From Glaciecola nitratireducens FR1064 (lineage in GTDB: Bacteria; Pseudomonadota; Gammaproteobacteria; Enterobacterales; Alteromonadaceae), in contig NC_016041.1 in NCBI RefSeq assembly GCF_000226565.1, forward strand, positions 744,001 to 808,000: a stretch of 64,000 nt of DNA, given 5' to 3'. This document shows positions 29,098 through 37,438 of this stretch, piece by piece. A program made the translations under genes and the position numbers. The notes under the pieces are model-generated. The model saw nothing but the letters and a program-made list of their open reading frames with translations. It ran no database searches and had not been told where the DNA came from. Positions within the stretch are counted from its first letter, which is position 1. Each line of letters starts with the position of its first letter.

Positions 29098-29548
29098 CAA
29101 GTGATTTTAGGTAACCTTTTCAGCTAGTCTCGGTGATTTCACCAAGAGCTAATGTTCGCATGGTGTCGCTTAAGCATCGTCTCGTTCCCTCGTTCCATAG
29201 TGTTGAAAATCACATTGAAAAATCACGTTGCAACACTACTTGAGATGCTTTTGTTGACGTTGCGACCCTGCACGACACAGGTATTTTTCGCAACTATCGA
29301 ATATAGCGTTCAAATGACCTTAAATTTTAATGCTTTGGGGCGGAATAACCAACTATATTGTTGGATAATTGGCAATAAATACATAATTAAATGTAAAATG
29401 CTGAAAAATACAGCGAAATTAGACGCAGAATGCTACCAACGAGTGCATAATTCATTCGAGAACTACTGTTATTGATTCACTCGCTTGTACAGTGAAGAGT
29501 GATTTATTTTTTATAACGTAAATAAAAATGCCAGAGGGCAACAAAAAG
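29098..29548. other. Divergent intergenic region lptD/djlA, 451 bp
   Basis: Carries the promoters of both operons. On the minus strand GGAACGAGGGAACGAG (29181-29200 region) contains GGAAC, reminiscent of a sigma-E minus-35, and lptD is a known sigma-E target in E. coli, but I find no matching minus-10. A 107-codon plus-strand ORF here has no ribosome site or recognisable content. Confidence 0.4.
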
Positions 29549-30424
29549 ATGCAAATTTGGGGAAAGGTTGTTGGTGTGCTTTTTGGCTTTATGTTTGGCC
29601 GAGTAGCGGGTGCGATATTGGGTTTGGTGGTCGGCCATATATTCGATGTCACCTACAGTAAAGATTTTTCTCAAAAAGGCGGTTTTTCTCGTTTATTCAC
29701 CACTTCTAATGAAATTCAACAACAGGCGGTTTTTTTCCATAGTTTGTTTTCTGCGCTCGGGCATGTTGCAAAGTCAGATGGCAAAGTGACGCAAGAAGAT
29801 ATTCAGATCGCGTCTGCTCTAATGGATGAAATGAACCTTAGCGGTGACGTAAGATTAGAAGCACAGCAAGCCTTTAGGGACGGTAAGCAACGTGATTTTG
29901 CGATTATCGAGATGCTGCAACAATTTAAGGAGCAATGTCATGCTCGCAGAGATGTCCTGCAAATATACTTGGAAATATTGATTCAAGCATCCTGTGCAAC
30001 TAAAAAGTTGAGCGCCGCGCAATACACCGTATTGGAAAAGGTAGCTAAAGCGCTAGGTTTTAGACGCGTTGAACTCGATTTTTTGATTATGACTTTTGAG
30101 GCAGAACAACGATTTCGTAGAGGTCGGTCGCAGGCAAATAATCAACGTGGTCAGCAAGGCCAACACAGACAAGGCCGGCAACAAAGCACACAGCGCTCGT
30201 ATTCGGCAATAGCTGAACTTGATGATGCATACAAGATTTTAGGCATAAAACAAAGCGATGATGCAAAGTTGGTTAAAAAAGCCTACCGCAGACAAATGTC
30301 ATTGCATCATCCCGATAAAATGGCATCAAAAGGTTTGCCTGCGCAGGCACTTGAACTGTCTAAACAAAAAGCGCAAGACATTCAAGCTGCCTACGAGTTG
30401 GTTCGAAAACATAAGCATTTTTAA
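29549..30424 (+). CDS. djlA: Membrane-anchored J-domain co-chaperone DjlA
   Basis: 291 residues. A DnaK partner anchored by one N-terminal helix (MQIWGKVVGVLFGFMFGRVAGAILG...), a TerB-like helical domain in the middle (HVAKSDGKVTQEDIQIASALMDEMNL), a Gln/Arg-rich linker and a C-terminal J domain with the HPD motif (HHPDK). I start at the ATG at 29549, which matches the E. coli N-terminus MQYWGK and has AGAGGG about ten nt upstream; an ATG at 29528 adds seven residues. It is divergent from lptD, as in E. coli, and directly abuts xerD. Confidence 0.93.
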   Translation: MQIWGKVVGVLFGFMFGRVAGAILGLVVGHIFDVTYSKDFSQKGGFSRLFTTSNEIQQQAVFFHSLFSALGHVAKSDGKVTQEDIQIASALMDEMNLSGDVRLEAQQAFRDGKQRDFAIIEMLQQFKEQCHARRDVLQIYLEILIQASCATKKLSAAQYTVLEKVAKALGFRRVELDFLIMTFEAEQRFRRGRSQANNQRGQQGQHRQGRQQSTQRSYSAIAELDDAYKILGIKQSDDAKLVKKAYRRQMSLHHPDKMASKGLPAQALELSKQKAQDIQAAYELVRKHKHF

Positions 30425-31369
30425 ATGAATTTAATGACCGAACAAAATCAAAAAGAAAAAGCCATTCTTTCGGCTGAAAATGAAATTGCGATTAATGACT
30501 TTATTAGCATGCTTTGGGTTGAAAAAGGGCTCAGCGATAACACGGCTTCTGCCTACAGAACCGACCTCAGTAAGTTTTCGCTTTTTTTACAAAGCAAATC
30601 AGCATTAACTTCAGATCTGGTTTCAGTGCGAAAAGAGGATATCCAAGCCTATCTGACTGCGCGTTTTGAACAGAAGCTGTCCCAACGTTCAACGTCAAGA
30701 TTTCTGAGTTCATCGCGATCTTTCTTTAAATACGCTATCGCGAAAAAGTGGCGTGAAGATAACCCGACGCAAGGGGTTAGTAATCCAAAGTTACCAAGCT
30801 ATTTACCCAGCACGCTAAGTGAAAAGCAAGTAGACGACTTATTGGCTGCGCCGAATGATGACGATCCAATAAATGTGCGTGATAAAGCCATGCTTGAAGT
30901 GCTGTATGCTACCGGTATTCGAGTATCTGAATTGGTCAACCTGCAAATGAATGAAGTGAGTCTGCTGCAGGGCGTTATTAGGGTGATGGGTAAAGGCAAT
31001 AAAGAGCGCTTAGTGCCGTTAGGTGAGGTTGCGATTGATTGTTTAGCTACTTATTTAAAGGAGTGGAGGCCACAATTGCTAAGTAAACCGAGCAACACCA
31101 TTTTTCCAAGTAAGCGCGGCTCGACAATGACGAGGCAGACCTTTTGGCATCGTATAAAACTGCACGCAAAGCAGGCTGGTATTCAGGTACATTTATCTCC
31201 TCACACCCTAAGGCATGCTTTTGCTACTCATTTACTAAACCACGGCGCAGATTTGCGCGTGGTACAAATGCTGTTAGGTCACAGCGATTTATCTACAACA
31301 CAAATTTATACCCATGTTGCTACCGAAAGACTTCAATCTTTGGTGAAAAACCATCATCCTCGAGGATAA
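30425..31369 (+). CDS. xerD: Site-specific tyrosine recombinase XerD
   Basis: 314 residues. With XerC it resolves chromosome dimers at dif. The N-terminal SAM-like core-binding domain is followed by the catalytic domain with Arg (ATGIRVSEL), Lys (GKGNKERLVPL), His-x-x-Arg (HTLRHAFATH), His (LGHSDL) and the nucleophile Tyr (TTQIYTHV). It is 15 residues longer than E. coli XerD at the N-terminus, and a second ATG at 30434 is an alternative start; neither has a clear ribosome site, and the djlA stop lies directly before. Followed by dsbC, as in E. coli. Confidence 0.94.
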   Translation: MNLMTEQNQKEKAILSAENEIAINDFISMLWVEKGLSDNTASAYRTDLSKFSLFLQSKSALTSDLVSVRKEDIQAYLTARFEQKLSQRSTSRFLSSSRSFFKYAIAKKWREDNPTQGVSNPKLPSYLPSTLSEKQVDDLLAAPNDDDPINVRDKAMLEVLYATGIRVSELVNLQMNEVSLLQGVIRVMGKGNKERLVPLGEVAIDCLATYLKEWRPQLLSKPSNTIFPSKRGSTMTRQTFWHRIKLHAKQAGIQVHLSPHTLRHAFATHLLNHGADLRVVQMLLGHSDLSTTQIYTHVATERLQSLVKNHHPRG

Positions 31370-31469
31370 GAAAAAAGTTTGAATATTTTTTTGCAAACAG
31401 ACGGTCTAGTAACAAACAGAAAGAATACTTAAAACAAAAAGCGACATCGCAATTTTTTGGAATTATTAT

Positions 31470-32222
31470 ATGAATTATATTTATAACTTAACGGCAGCAA
31501 CCAAGCTTGTTGCTGCTTCAATCTTGCTGCTTTCCTCAGTGCTGACGACATCAGCGTTCGCTGCTCAACAAGAGCATGCCGAGCTAATAAAACGTTTTGA
31601 GCAAAAGCTAAACTTCAAAATAATCTCTGTGGCTGACGCAAATGTTCCAGGCTTATTGCAGATAAATACGGACACTGGCATTTTTTACGCTAGCGAAAAC
31701 GGCGAATACTTTCTAAGTGCTCGCATTTACCGCGTGGGTGACGAGATAGTCGATGAGACAGGCGCCGCTTTACAAAAGTATCGTCTGGAGGGTATCAAGC
31801 GCTTTAAAGATTCAGCTATTGAATTTAAGTCTGCAAAGGAAAAGTATGTGTTAAACGTATTTACCGACGCGACGTGTGGTTACTGTCGGAAATTGCACAA
31901 TGAAATGGATATCCTCAATGACTTGGGTATCACGGTTCGCTACCTTGCGTTCCCAAGACAAGGGCTTAATAGCAAAGTTTATAGCGACGCAGTCTCGATT
32001 TGGTGTTCAGACAACCCGCAAGAAGCGATGACACAGGCTAAGGCCGGTGGTAACGTTGCTAGCACATCGTGTGAAAATGAAGTAGCGGAACAATATAATT
32101 TTGGCAAAGCAATTGGCGTTAACGGAACCCCAAATATTATTTTGCCAGACGGCACAGTTATCCCCGGCTATCAGCCAGCTCAAGCTCTTTTGGCAGCTTT
32201 AAGAGCTGCAGAGAAAGCGTAG
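31470..32222 (+). CDS. dsbC: Thiol:disulfide interchange protein DsbC
   Basis: 250 residues. Periplasmic disulfide isomerase. Signal peptide to about residue 31 (TSAFAAQQ), N-terminal dimerisation domain with the DsbC segment LLQINTDTGIFYASENGEYFLSARIYRV, then the thioredoxin domain with the active site CGYC (TDATCGYCRKLH), a second cysteine pair (WCSDN, TSCEN) and the cis-Pro loop GVNGTPNIILPDG. It follows xerD by 100 nt. In E. coli recJ comes next; here recJ lies about 20 kb away. Confidence 0.95.
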   Translation: MNYIYNLTAATKLVAASILLLSSVLTTSAFAAQQEHAELIKRFEQKLNFKIISVADANVPGLLQINTDTGIFYASENGEYFLSARIYRVGDEIVDETGAALQKYRLEGIKRFKDSAIEFKSAKEKYVLNVFTDATCGYCRKLHNEMDILNDLGITVRYLAFPRQGLNSKVYSDAVSIWCSDNPQEAMTQAKAGGNVASTSCENEVAEQYNFGKAIGVNGTPNIILPDGTVIPGYQPAQALLAALRAAEKA

Positions 32223-32232
32223 GAGTTTAATG

Positions 32233-32796
32233 CTATGAGGCGTGTTTTTCTAAAACACGCTTAAACCTCATTTTTACGGCACTCAATTTTTGCTCAACTA
32301 TTTCGGCTATCTCGCTGAACTCCAAGCATCCTACAACTCTAAAAACAACAATCGTTCTGTCTTCAACGCTCAACGAATCAAGCCATGTATTCATTTTTTG
32401 TTGGTTTTCGCTATCGTCAGTCGGTTCGTCTTCTGTGAGAATATCTTTGGTTTCATCAATGTTGACATAATCTAGCTTTTTTTTACGCAAGCGAGTGATT
32501 GATAAGTTATGGGCAATTTTGTATATCCAGGTTTTGAAACTGGCACGCTGTTCAAACCGAGTTATGTTGTTAAACACATTCAGCATAGTGTCGTTAACGG
32601 TTTCTTCGGCCTCTTCCAATGAGCCTAAATATCGATAGCAGACGCTGCTTAGCTGCCTATGATATCGATGAAAAAGCACTTCGTAGGCTGCTGTCACATA
32701 GGGGAGCTGTAGCTTTGCTAAGCGCACCAGTTCGATATCATCGAACTTTGACAGCCTTTCAGAAACACGATGGTTATCGTGTTCTGGGATTTCCAT
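32233..32796 (-). CDS. ECF-type RNA polymerase sigma factor
   Basis: 187 residues. Region 2 (about 30-100) has ALFHRYHRQLSSVCYRYLGSLEEAEETVNDTMLNVFNN and the minus-10 recognition helix FKTWIYKIAHNLSITRLRKKK. An acidic linker follows, then region 4 with LSVEDRTIVVFRVVGCLEFSEIAEIVEQKLSAVKMRFKRV as the minus-35 helix-turn-helix. No anti-sigma gene lies beside it: upstream is the MscS-like channel (12 nt away on the same strand) and downstream is convergent dsbC. It could be controlled by expression alone or by a remote anti-sigma factor. Confidence 0.92.
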   Translation of the reverse strand: MEIPEHDNHRVSERLSKFDDIELVRLAKLQLPYVTAAYEVLFHRYHRQLSSVCYRYLGSLEEAEETVNDTMLNVFNNITRFEQRASFKTWIYKIAHNLSITRLRKKKLDYVNIDETKDILTEDEPTDDSENQQKMNTWLDSLSVEDRTIVVFRVVGCLEFSEIAEIVEQKLSAVKMRFKRVLEKHAS

Positions 32797-32808
32797 ATTT
32801 ATCAGCCT

Positions 32809-33651
32809 TTACTTTCTATCGGCTAGTCGCACGACAGTATATTTAGTGTTGAGTAACTCTTGATTTGGAATACTTAATTGTTCACCACTTTTATTTTCCA
32901 AAAGTGTGTTTACCGTGCTCACCATAACCACGTTGCCAGTGAATCCGTCAAACGTAACTTCATCACCTGGTGACAGCTGCTCGCGAGCATAAATCCCGGA
33001 GACAATACTGTTGGCTATACCCTTTGTACCAAGCCCTAAGGCTAATGCTAAAGCGATGCCTAAGCTGGCAATCAACACCGTAAAGATAGTATTGAGCAGC
33101 TGTGTTTCTAAGTCGAGTTGACCCACAACTAAGGAAAAAGTCACAAACAGAATAAGCATCTGCAGCACGCGGCCGACAGAGGCGCTATATTCTACTCCAA
33201 CGTTATCCAGGGCTGATTCAACCTGTGTTTTTCCTTTCTTCGCGATAAATAGACCGATGAGAGCAATAAGCACCGCACCAAACAGCTTGGGTAAGTATAG
33301 TACGAAATTATCAAGGACGGCGGAGAAACGATCTAATCCCAGCGTGTCGGCGGCTGCTACGAATATAATAAGTACGAAAAATATGTGAAGGATGCCTCCG
33401 ACCAGTTCTGAGGAACTAGCTTTAAATCCTAGGGTTTGTAAACTTTTTTCAATGCCGAGCTTTTCACAAAGTTCATTAAAGCCCACTTTTTGTATTATTT
33501 TTGCGATCCACTTAGTCACTAATTTTGAGAGGTACAAACCAATCACCACAACAATAATGGTAGCGATTAAATTAGGCAGGAAGCCTGCTATTTCTGTCCA
33601 AAAAATAGAAAGTGCGCTGCTGAATGACTGTGCCCAAGCATTTATATTCAT
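32809..33651 (-). CDS. MscS-like mechanosensitive channel family protein
   Basis: 280 residues. Conserved transmembrane helices (LPNLIATIIVVVIGLYLSKL; GGILHIFFVLIIFVAA; YLPKLFGAVLIALIGLFIAK; MLILFVTFSLVVGQL; TIFTVLIASLGIALALALGLG) precede a short Sm-like beta domain (GIYAREQLSPGDEVTFDGFTGNVV, IPNQELLNTKYTVVR). The usual C-terminal alpha-beta cage of MscS is absent. This is the small 'conserved TM helix' subtype, whose gating is little studied. It lies between a 95-residue membrane protein and the ECF sigma gene, all on minus and closely spaced. Confidence 0.85.
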   Translation of the reverse strand: MNINAWAQSFSSALSIFWTEIAGFLPNLIATIIVVVIGLYLSKLVTKWIAKIIQKVGFNELCEKLGIEKSLQTLGFKASSSELVGGILHIFFVLIIFVAAADTLGLDRFSAVLDNFVLYLPKLFGAVLIALIGLFIAKKGKTQVESALDNVGVEYSASVGRVLQMLILFVTFSLVVGQLDLETQLLNTIFTVLIASLGIALALALGLGTKGIANSIVSGIYAREQLSPGDEVTFDGFTGNVVMVSTVNTLLENKSGEQLSIPNQELLNTKYTVVRLADRK

Positions 33652-33691
33652 TGTGTTTCTCCGGGCGATATTATAGCCCTAGGTACATTAA

Positions 33692-33955
33692 TTAATGGTT
33701 GTTTTGGTTTGTGTTGTTTTCATTTTTACTAGTAGCTTTTTGTCGATGTAGTTCGAGTTTTCGTTTTGCAGAAAAAGCAGAAGCCCCGAAGCCTAAAAAT
33801 ATAACCCAAACCCATCCTACGAAAATGCTAGATACGTCCTTAACTGCGGTGATCCTCTGCGTTTCCTTTAGTACTTTCTCGAGCGCTTTGTGTTCATCAA
33901 TAGCAGGTGACTCAATCGCCCATAGGGCTTTCAGTTTCTCTTCTTCAATACTCAC
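33692..33955 (-). CDS. Small single-pass membrane protein of the MscS/ECF cluster
   Basis: About 87 residues, not recognised. A charged amphipathic N-terminal half ([31 protein letters not shown]), one transmembrane helix ([20 protein letters not shown]) and a basic, Asn-rich cytoplasmic tail. I prefer the GTG at 33955, because GGAGA lies six nt upstream; the ATG at 33961 has GGAGA directly against it. It starts just after a minus-strand terminator that ends the upstream OmpA gene, so its expression probably depends on read-through or on a promoter close by. Confidence 0.6.
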   Translation of the reverse strand: MSIEEEKLKALWAIESPAIDEHKALEKVLKETQRITAVKDVSSIFVGWVWVIFLGFGASAFSAKRKLELHRQKATSKNENNTNQNNH

Positions 33956-33972
33956 TTTCATTCTCCAATAAC

Positions 33973-33997
33973 AAAAACGGCCCACATTAGTGGGCCG
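33973..33997 (-). terminator. Intrinsic terminator downstream of the DUF4398/OmpA gene
   Basis: On the minus strand CGGCCCAC-TAAT-GTGGGCCG is followed by TTTTTGTT. It lies 11 nt past the OmpA-family stop and directly before the ribosome site of the next gene, so it may work as a partial attenuator. Confidence 0.8.
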
Positions 33998-34007
33998 ACA
34001 TATGGGG

Positions 34008-35477
34008 CTACTTGTTGACTATCAGTATTTCAACACGTCTATTTTGTGCTCTGCCTTCGGGCGTCTCGTTTGAGGCAACGGGCTTCTCTTTACCATAGCC
34101 AGTGGAGCTCACTCGATCTTTATCAATCTCACTCACTTGCGTAATAAAGTTTGCTACTACTTCAGCTCTAGCTTTAGACAGCGCTAGGTTAAGTTCGCTG
34201 CTGCCGGTCACGTCGGTATGGCCTGATACCACAATAGTAGCGTTAGGGAAGCGTTTAATTGCATCAGTAATTTTGTTTAACATAACAAAGTTAGATGATT
34301 CAATTTCGCTTGCACCGGGCTTAAACGCAAACCCTTGTGCACGAATTAACACGTTATCTCTTTGACGATAAACTGTCGCTTCTTCTTCTGTAAACATCGA
34401 CTGCACTGCCGCAAAACGAGCGTCGTCTGCTTTTTTGGCCGCTTGCTCTGCTGCGCGTTCCATTTGAGCTTGCATTAATGCATTAGCTTTTTCTTGCTCC
34501 AACTGGCTTTCACGAGATTGAGAGTCAGACGTAATTTGCTTTACTTGCGTTTGTGCGTTACTCAAACTAGCAGTTAAAGACTCATTGTTATTAACTAATG
34601 CTGAAAGCTGTTGGCGCAAGCCCGCAACTACTTCTTTGTTCATTTGATTGAACTGAACATCGCTGTTAACTGGAGCGATAACTGTGCTTAATTGTTCTTG
34701 ATACCACAATATTTTTTGTTCTTCGTCAAAATTAGCATTCTTAAAGTAAGCATTAATATCAGCTATGCCTTCGGCCTGTTTTACTAACCAAATTGCTCTA
34801 TTAGAATGGATGTTGGCTTTCGCTGTGTCCGTTCGGTTGGCTTCTAATGTGTTGATTGCTAATTTAAGTTCGTCTTTTGCTTGAGCAATAGTTCTTGGTG
34901 CAATATCGTCTAAATCGTTCTTTTCTGATGCGGCGACAGCTTGTTGAGCAAAGCTCAACATGTTCTTTTTCAGCGCTTTAAGCTCAATTGCTAAGTATTG
35001 ATTTTTAATTGCCTCAATATCTTTTTTCGCTTTCGCATCCTGACCTATCTCTAACAATGCAATGGCTTTTGCGAACTCTTTTTCAGCTTCCTGAAAATCT
35101 TCAGGCGCAACAGTCGTAGCATTCACATCAAGTGCTTTTTCACGGGCTAACAACACCTCTTCGAAAGTGTACTTTGCTTTGTCTGCTTGTGTTTTTGCTG
35201 CTTTAGCGCGTGCGACCGCCTCATCTGCTAGTTGTCCAGCGCCAGACTTACCTGCTTTGGCATCTTTCATTGCTTGGTCATAAACGCGCCTGGCTTCTTT
35301 CATTTGTTCTGGCGAATAGAATGCTAAATTATCGTCTTTTGCGTTCGTTAATAAGGTGCTGGCCTCTTGTACACTCGGGTACTGCTGAAAAATGTCTGCT
35401 TCACTAACTGAAGGGCTTGATGCACAACCACCTAGCAAAGCTAGCGTAAGGCTGATACTGATAATTGACTTTTTCAT
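34008..35477 (-). CDS. Outer-membrane lipoprotein with DUF4398 and OmpA domains
   Basis: 489 residues. Lipoprotein signal with lipobox LGGC (Cys near residue 18; the following residues ASS favour the outer membrane). A long Ala/Lys/Glu-rich helical region with repeats of the DUF4398 type ([34 protein letters not shown]) and coiled coil fills residues 20-360. The C-terminal OmpA domain (about 370-489) has [30 protein letters not shown] and [10 protein letters not shown], so it should bind peptidoglycan. The start ATG at 35477 has GGAG nine nt upstream. A terminator separates it from the MscS cluster. Confidence 0.88.
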   Translation of the reverse strand: MKKSIISISLTLALLGGCASSPSVSEADIFQQYPSVQEASTLLTNAKDDNLAFYSPEQMKEARRVYDQAMKDAKAGKSGAGQLADEAVARAKAAKTQADKAKYTFEEVLLAREKALDVNATTVAPEDFQEAEKEFAKAIALLEIGQDAKAKKDIEAIKNQYLAIELKALKKNMLSFAQQAVAASEKNDLDDIAPRTIAQAKDELKLAINTLEANRTDTAKANIHSNRAIWLVKQAEGIADINAYFKNANFDEEQKILWYQEQLSTVIAPVNSDVQFNQMNKEVVAGLRQQLSALVNNNESLTASLSNAQTQVKQITSDSQSRESQLEQEKANALMQAQMERAAEQAAKKADDARFAAVQSMFTEEEATVYRQRDNVLIRAQGFAFKPGASEIESSNFVMLNKITDAIKRFPNATIVVSGHTDVTGSSELNLALSKARAEVVANFITQVSEIDKDRVSSTGYGKEKPVASNETPEGRAQNRRVEILIVNK

Positions 35478-35794
35478 TATTGTTGCTCCATTCAAATGAC
35501 TGCCAATATTGGCAATTTGACGTATAGACGTTGGCAAATGATGAAACGTCACAAATTAATCGAAATTAATCCGTATATTTATTTACTGCGGTATTTATTC
35601 TGCTTGGGCACTCTAAACTGCAGATTAATAAGAAGGACTAATAAGTCGCTGGATGTGATGTTTTATGTGCAGTGTATTTGGTTCACGCGCATTACATAAC
35701 AGCGTATGATACAAAATAACTAAGGGCGCCAGATTGTTTGGCATATTACGCACTGATGTCTTATTTGTCGTAAATTCAATATGAAAAAAGAACA
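35478..35794. other. Divergent intergenic region, 317 bp
   Basis: AT-rich region between the OmpA-family gene (minus) and the porin gene (plus). It must hold both promoters, but I see no clear box pair or hairpin. Confidence 0.4.
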
Positions 35795-37000
35795 ATGCTC
35801 TTAAATCCTAAAATCTTTGGCATTACCACTATATTATGTTCGCTTGCTGCGCCTTCGTTTGCGTCGACTGATCTATCTGAGCGGATAGAATTTAGTGGTT
35901 TCGGTCGCTTGATAGGGGGCTACTTAGATGAGAAAAGCGTCGAGTATGACGGCTATTCAGATAATCTGAGCTTCTCACAGCAATCTCTTTTTGCGTTGCA
36001 AACTGATGTAACCGTCACCGAAAAGCTCAGTCTTTCTGCTCAATTACTTGCTCATTCAAGTGAGAAGCGTGAGTCGGGCATTGAGTGGCTATATCTGAGT
36101 TATGAGCCAACTCAAAACTGGCGATTCAAGTTGGGCAAGTTGCGTACACCTTTTTTCCGCTACAGTGATGTTATTGACGTTGGCTTCGCTTATCCATGGA
36201 TCTTGCCGCCACAGCAAGTTTATACCGCTTATCTGTTTTCAAATTATGAAGGTAGCAGTGCAACATATATTTCTAGTTTCGATGATGTTACCTTTGAACT
36301 GGAGGCATATTATGGCCGCTTTGATGGCGATCTTAATCAAGATGACCGGAAAGTTGCAGTTGAAGTCGATGCTTTATTCGGCACAATCTTAAGTATAAAC
36401 AGCGGTAACTTCACGACAAGACTCTCTGTATTTAACTCGTCAGATTTTTCGGTAAACATACCAGAATTGACCCAGTTTTCTAATGTGTTAGAGAGTGCTG
36501 GATTTATTCAAAACGCAGAGTCGTTGCGTTTCGATAGCAGCGTGACAGTTTACCAAGCCGGTTTTAATTACGATAACCTCGATTACTTTCTCGCTGTTGA
36601 AGGCATGAAGATTGTAAGTGATTTACTGGCAGTTCCGCAGGTTGATTCGTATTATTTTACTGCAGGCTATAATTTCCATCCTTTGCAAGCACACGTGACT
36701 TATGCCGTGTCCAACAGTTCATACAATGCTAGCGATAATTTAATCCCCAAAGGAGTTAATCCGCAGCTTGATCAGCTGTCATTTGGTTATGACCAAATTA
36801 TCAGCGGCTTGCCGGCGCTTTCGTTAAACTCTCTTTCTCTAGGTCTTCGCTGGGATTTCACCCGCGGTATGGCTGCAAAAGCAGAGATTACATTTTTAGA
36901 TGGAAAGCCTGGTGACAATTCGTTCTTTAATAACGTCAGCGATCCAAATTTTAATGGAAAGGCGACGCTCTACCAAGTCGGATTGGAGTGGGTCTTTTAA
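35795..37000 (+). CDS. Porin-like outer-membrane beta-barrel protein
   Basis: 401 residues. Signal peptide 1-23 (PSFASTD), then alternating beta strands: IEFSGFGRLIGGYLD, LSLSAQLLAHS, WLYLSYEPTQNWRFKLGKLRTPFFRYSD, and a C-terminal strand ATLYQVGLEWVF ending in Phe, the BAM-recognised signal. The phrase FKLGKLRTPFF...VIDVGFAYPWI is typical of phosphate-selective-porin-like (OprP/O-like) proteins in marine gammas. It overlaps the PstS-like gene by one base (TAATG), so the two are co-translated. The substrate is unknown; phosphate or another anion is a guess from the neighbour. Confidence 0.8.
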   Translation: MLLNPKIFGITTILCSLAAPSFASTDLSERIEFSGFGRLIGGYLDEKSVEYDGYSDNLSFSQQSLFALQTDVTVTEKLSLSAQLLAHSSEKRESGIEWLYLSYEPTQNWRFKLGKLRTPFFRYSDVIDVGFAYPWILPPQQVYTAYLFSNYEGSSATYISSFDDVTFELEAYYGRFDGDLNQDDRKVAVEVDALFGTILSINSGNFTTRLSVFNSSDFSVNIPELTQFSNVLESAGFIQNAESLRFDSSVTVYQAGFNYDNLDYFLAVEGMKIVSDLLAVPQVDSYYFTAGYNFHPLQAHVTYAVSNSSYNASDNLIPKGVNPQLDQLSFGYDQIISGLPALSLNSLSLGLRWDFTRGMAAKAEITFLDGKPGDNSFFNNVSDPNFNGKATLYQVGLEWVF

Positions 37001-37416
37001 TGAAATATTTGTCAAAGATTTGCCTTGCCGTTTTGTCGATAAATGCATTTAGTATTTATGCTTCCGATGTGGTTGTAGTTGCGAATACTTCAGTAGACGA
37101 TCTTAAAGCGGAGAAACGTCAAATAAGAGATATCTTTATGGGCAATGATTCTCAATTCTTTTTAAAGCCAGTGGTATTAACCGCAAAAAGCGAAGCGCGT
37201 TTTGTATTTAACACAAAAATAGTCGGTCTGACCGAATCACGCATTCAATCCTACTGGGCGCAAATGCGATTTAGTGGAAGGAAGAAACCACCGCAAGAGT
37301 TTGAAACTATTGACTCTATATTGGCTTTTTTGCAGGAAAACAAAGATACCGTTGCGTATGTACCCGCTGATACTGAAATACCAGCTAACCTAACGATAAT
37401 CTACAAAACGGAATAG
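37000..37416 (+). CDS. Short PstS-like periplasmic substrate-binding protein
   Basis: 138 residues, less than half the length of a true PstS (about 320). Signal peptide 1-21 (IYASDVVVV), then DDLKAEKRQIRDIFMGNDSQFF, VVLTAKSEARFVFNTKIVGLTESRIQSYWAQMRFSGRKKPPQEF and VAYVPAD, which are the recurring motifs of the small single-lobe PstS-like family. These proteins lack a complete two-lobed ligand cleft and are often found next to OM porins or diguanylate cyclases in Alteromonadales. It overlaps the porin stop by one base and faces the GGDEF-EAL gene. Confidence 0.78.
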   Translation: MKYLSKICLAVLSINAFSIYASDVVVVANTSVDDLKAEKRQIRDIFMGNDSQFFLKPVVLTAKSEARFVFNTKIVGLTESRIQSYWAQMRFSGRKKPPQEFETIDSILAFLQENKDTVAYVPADTEIPANLTIIYKTE

Positions 37417-37438
37417 TAGTTAGGGCACCACACTGCTT

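Noticed and set aside
29152..29475. 107-codon plus-strand ORF between lptD and djlA
   Set aside because: No ribosome site, no family signature, and it occupies the divergent promoter region.
32240..32260. Hairpin GCGTGTTTT/AAAACACGC just after dsbC as its terminator
   Set aside because: Stem overlaps the ECF coding end, and the nearest T run is about 11 nt downstream, so the geometry is poor.
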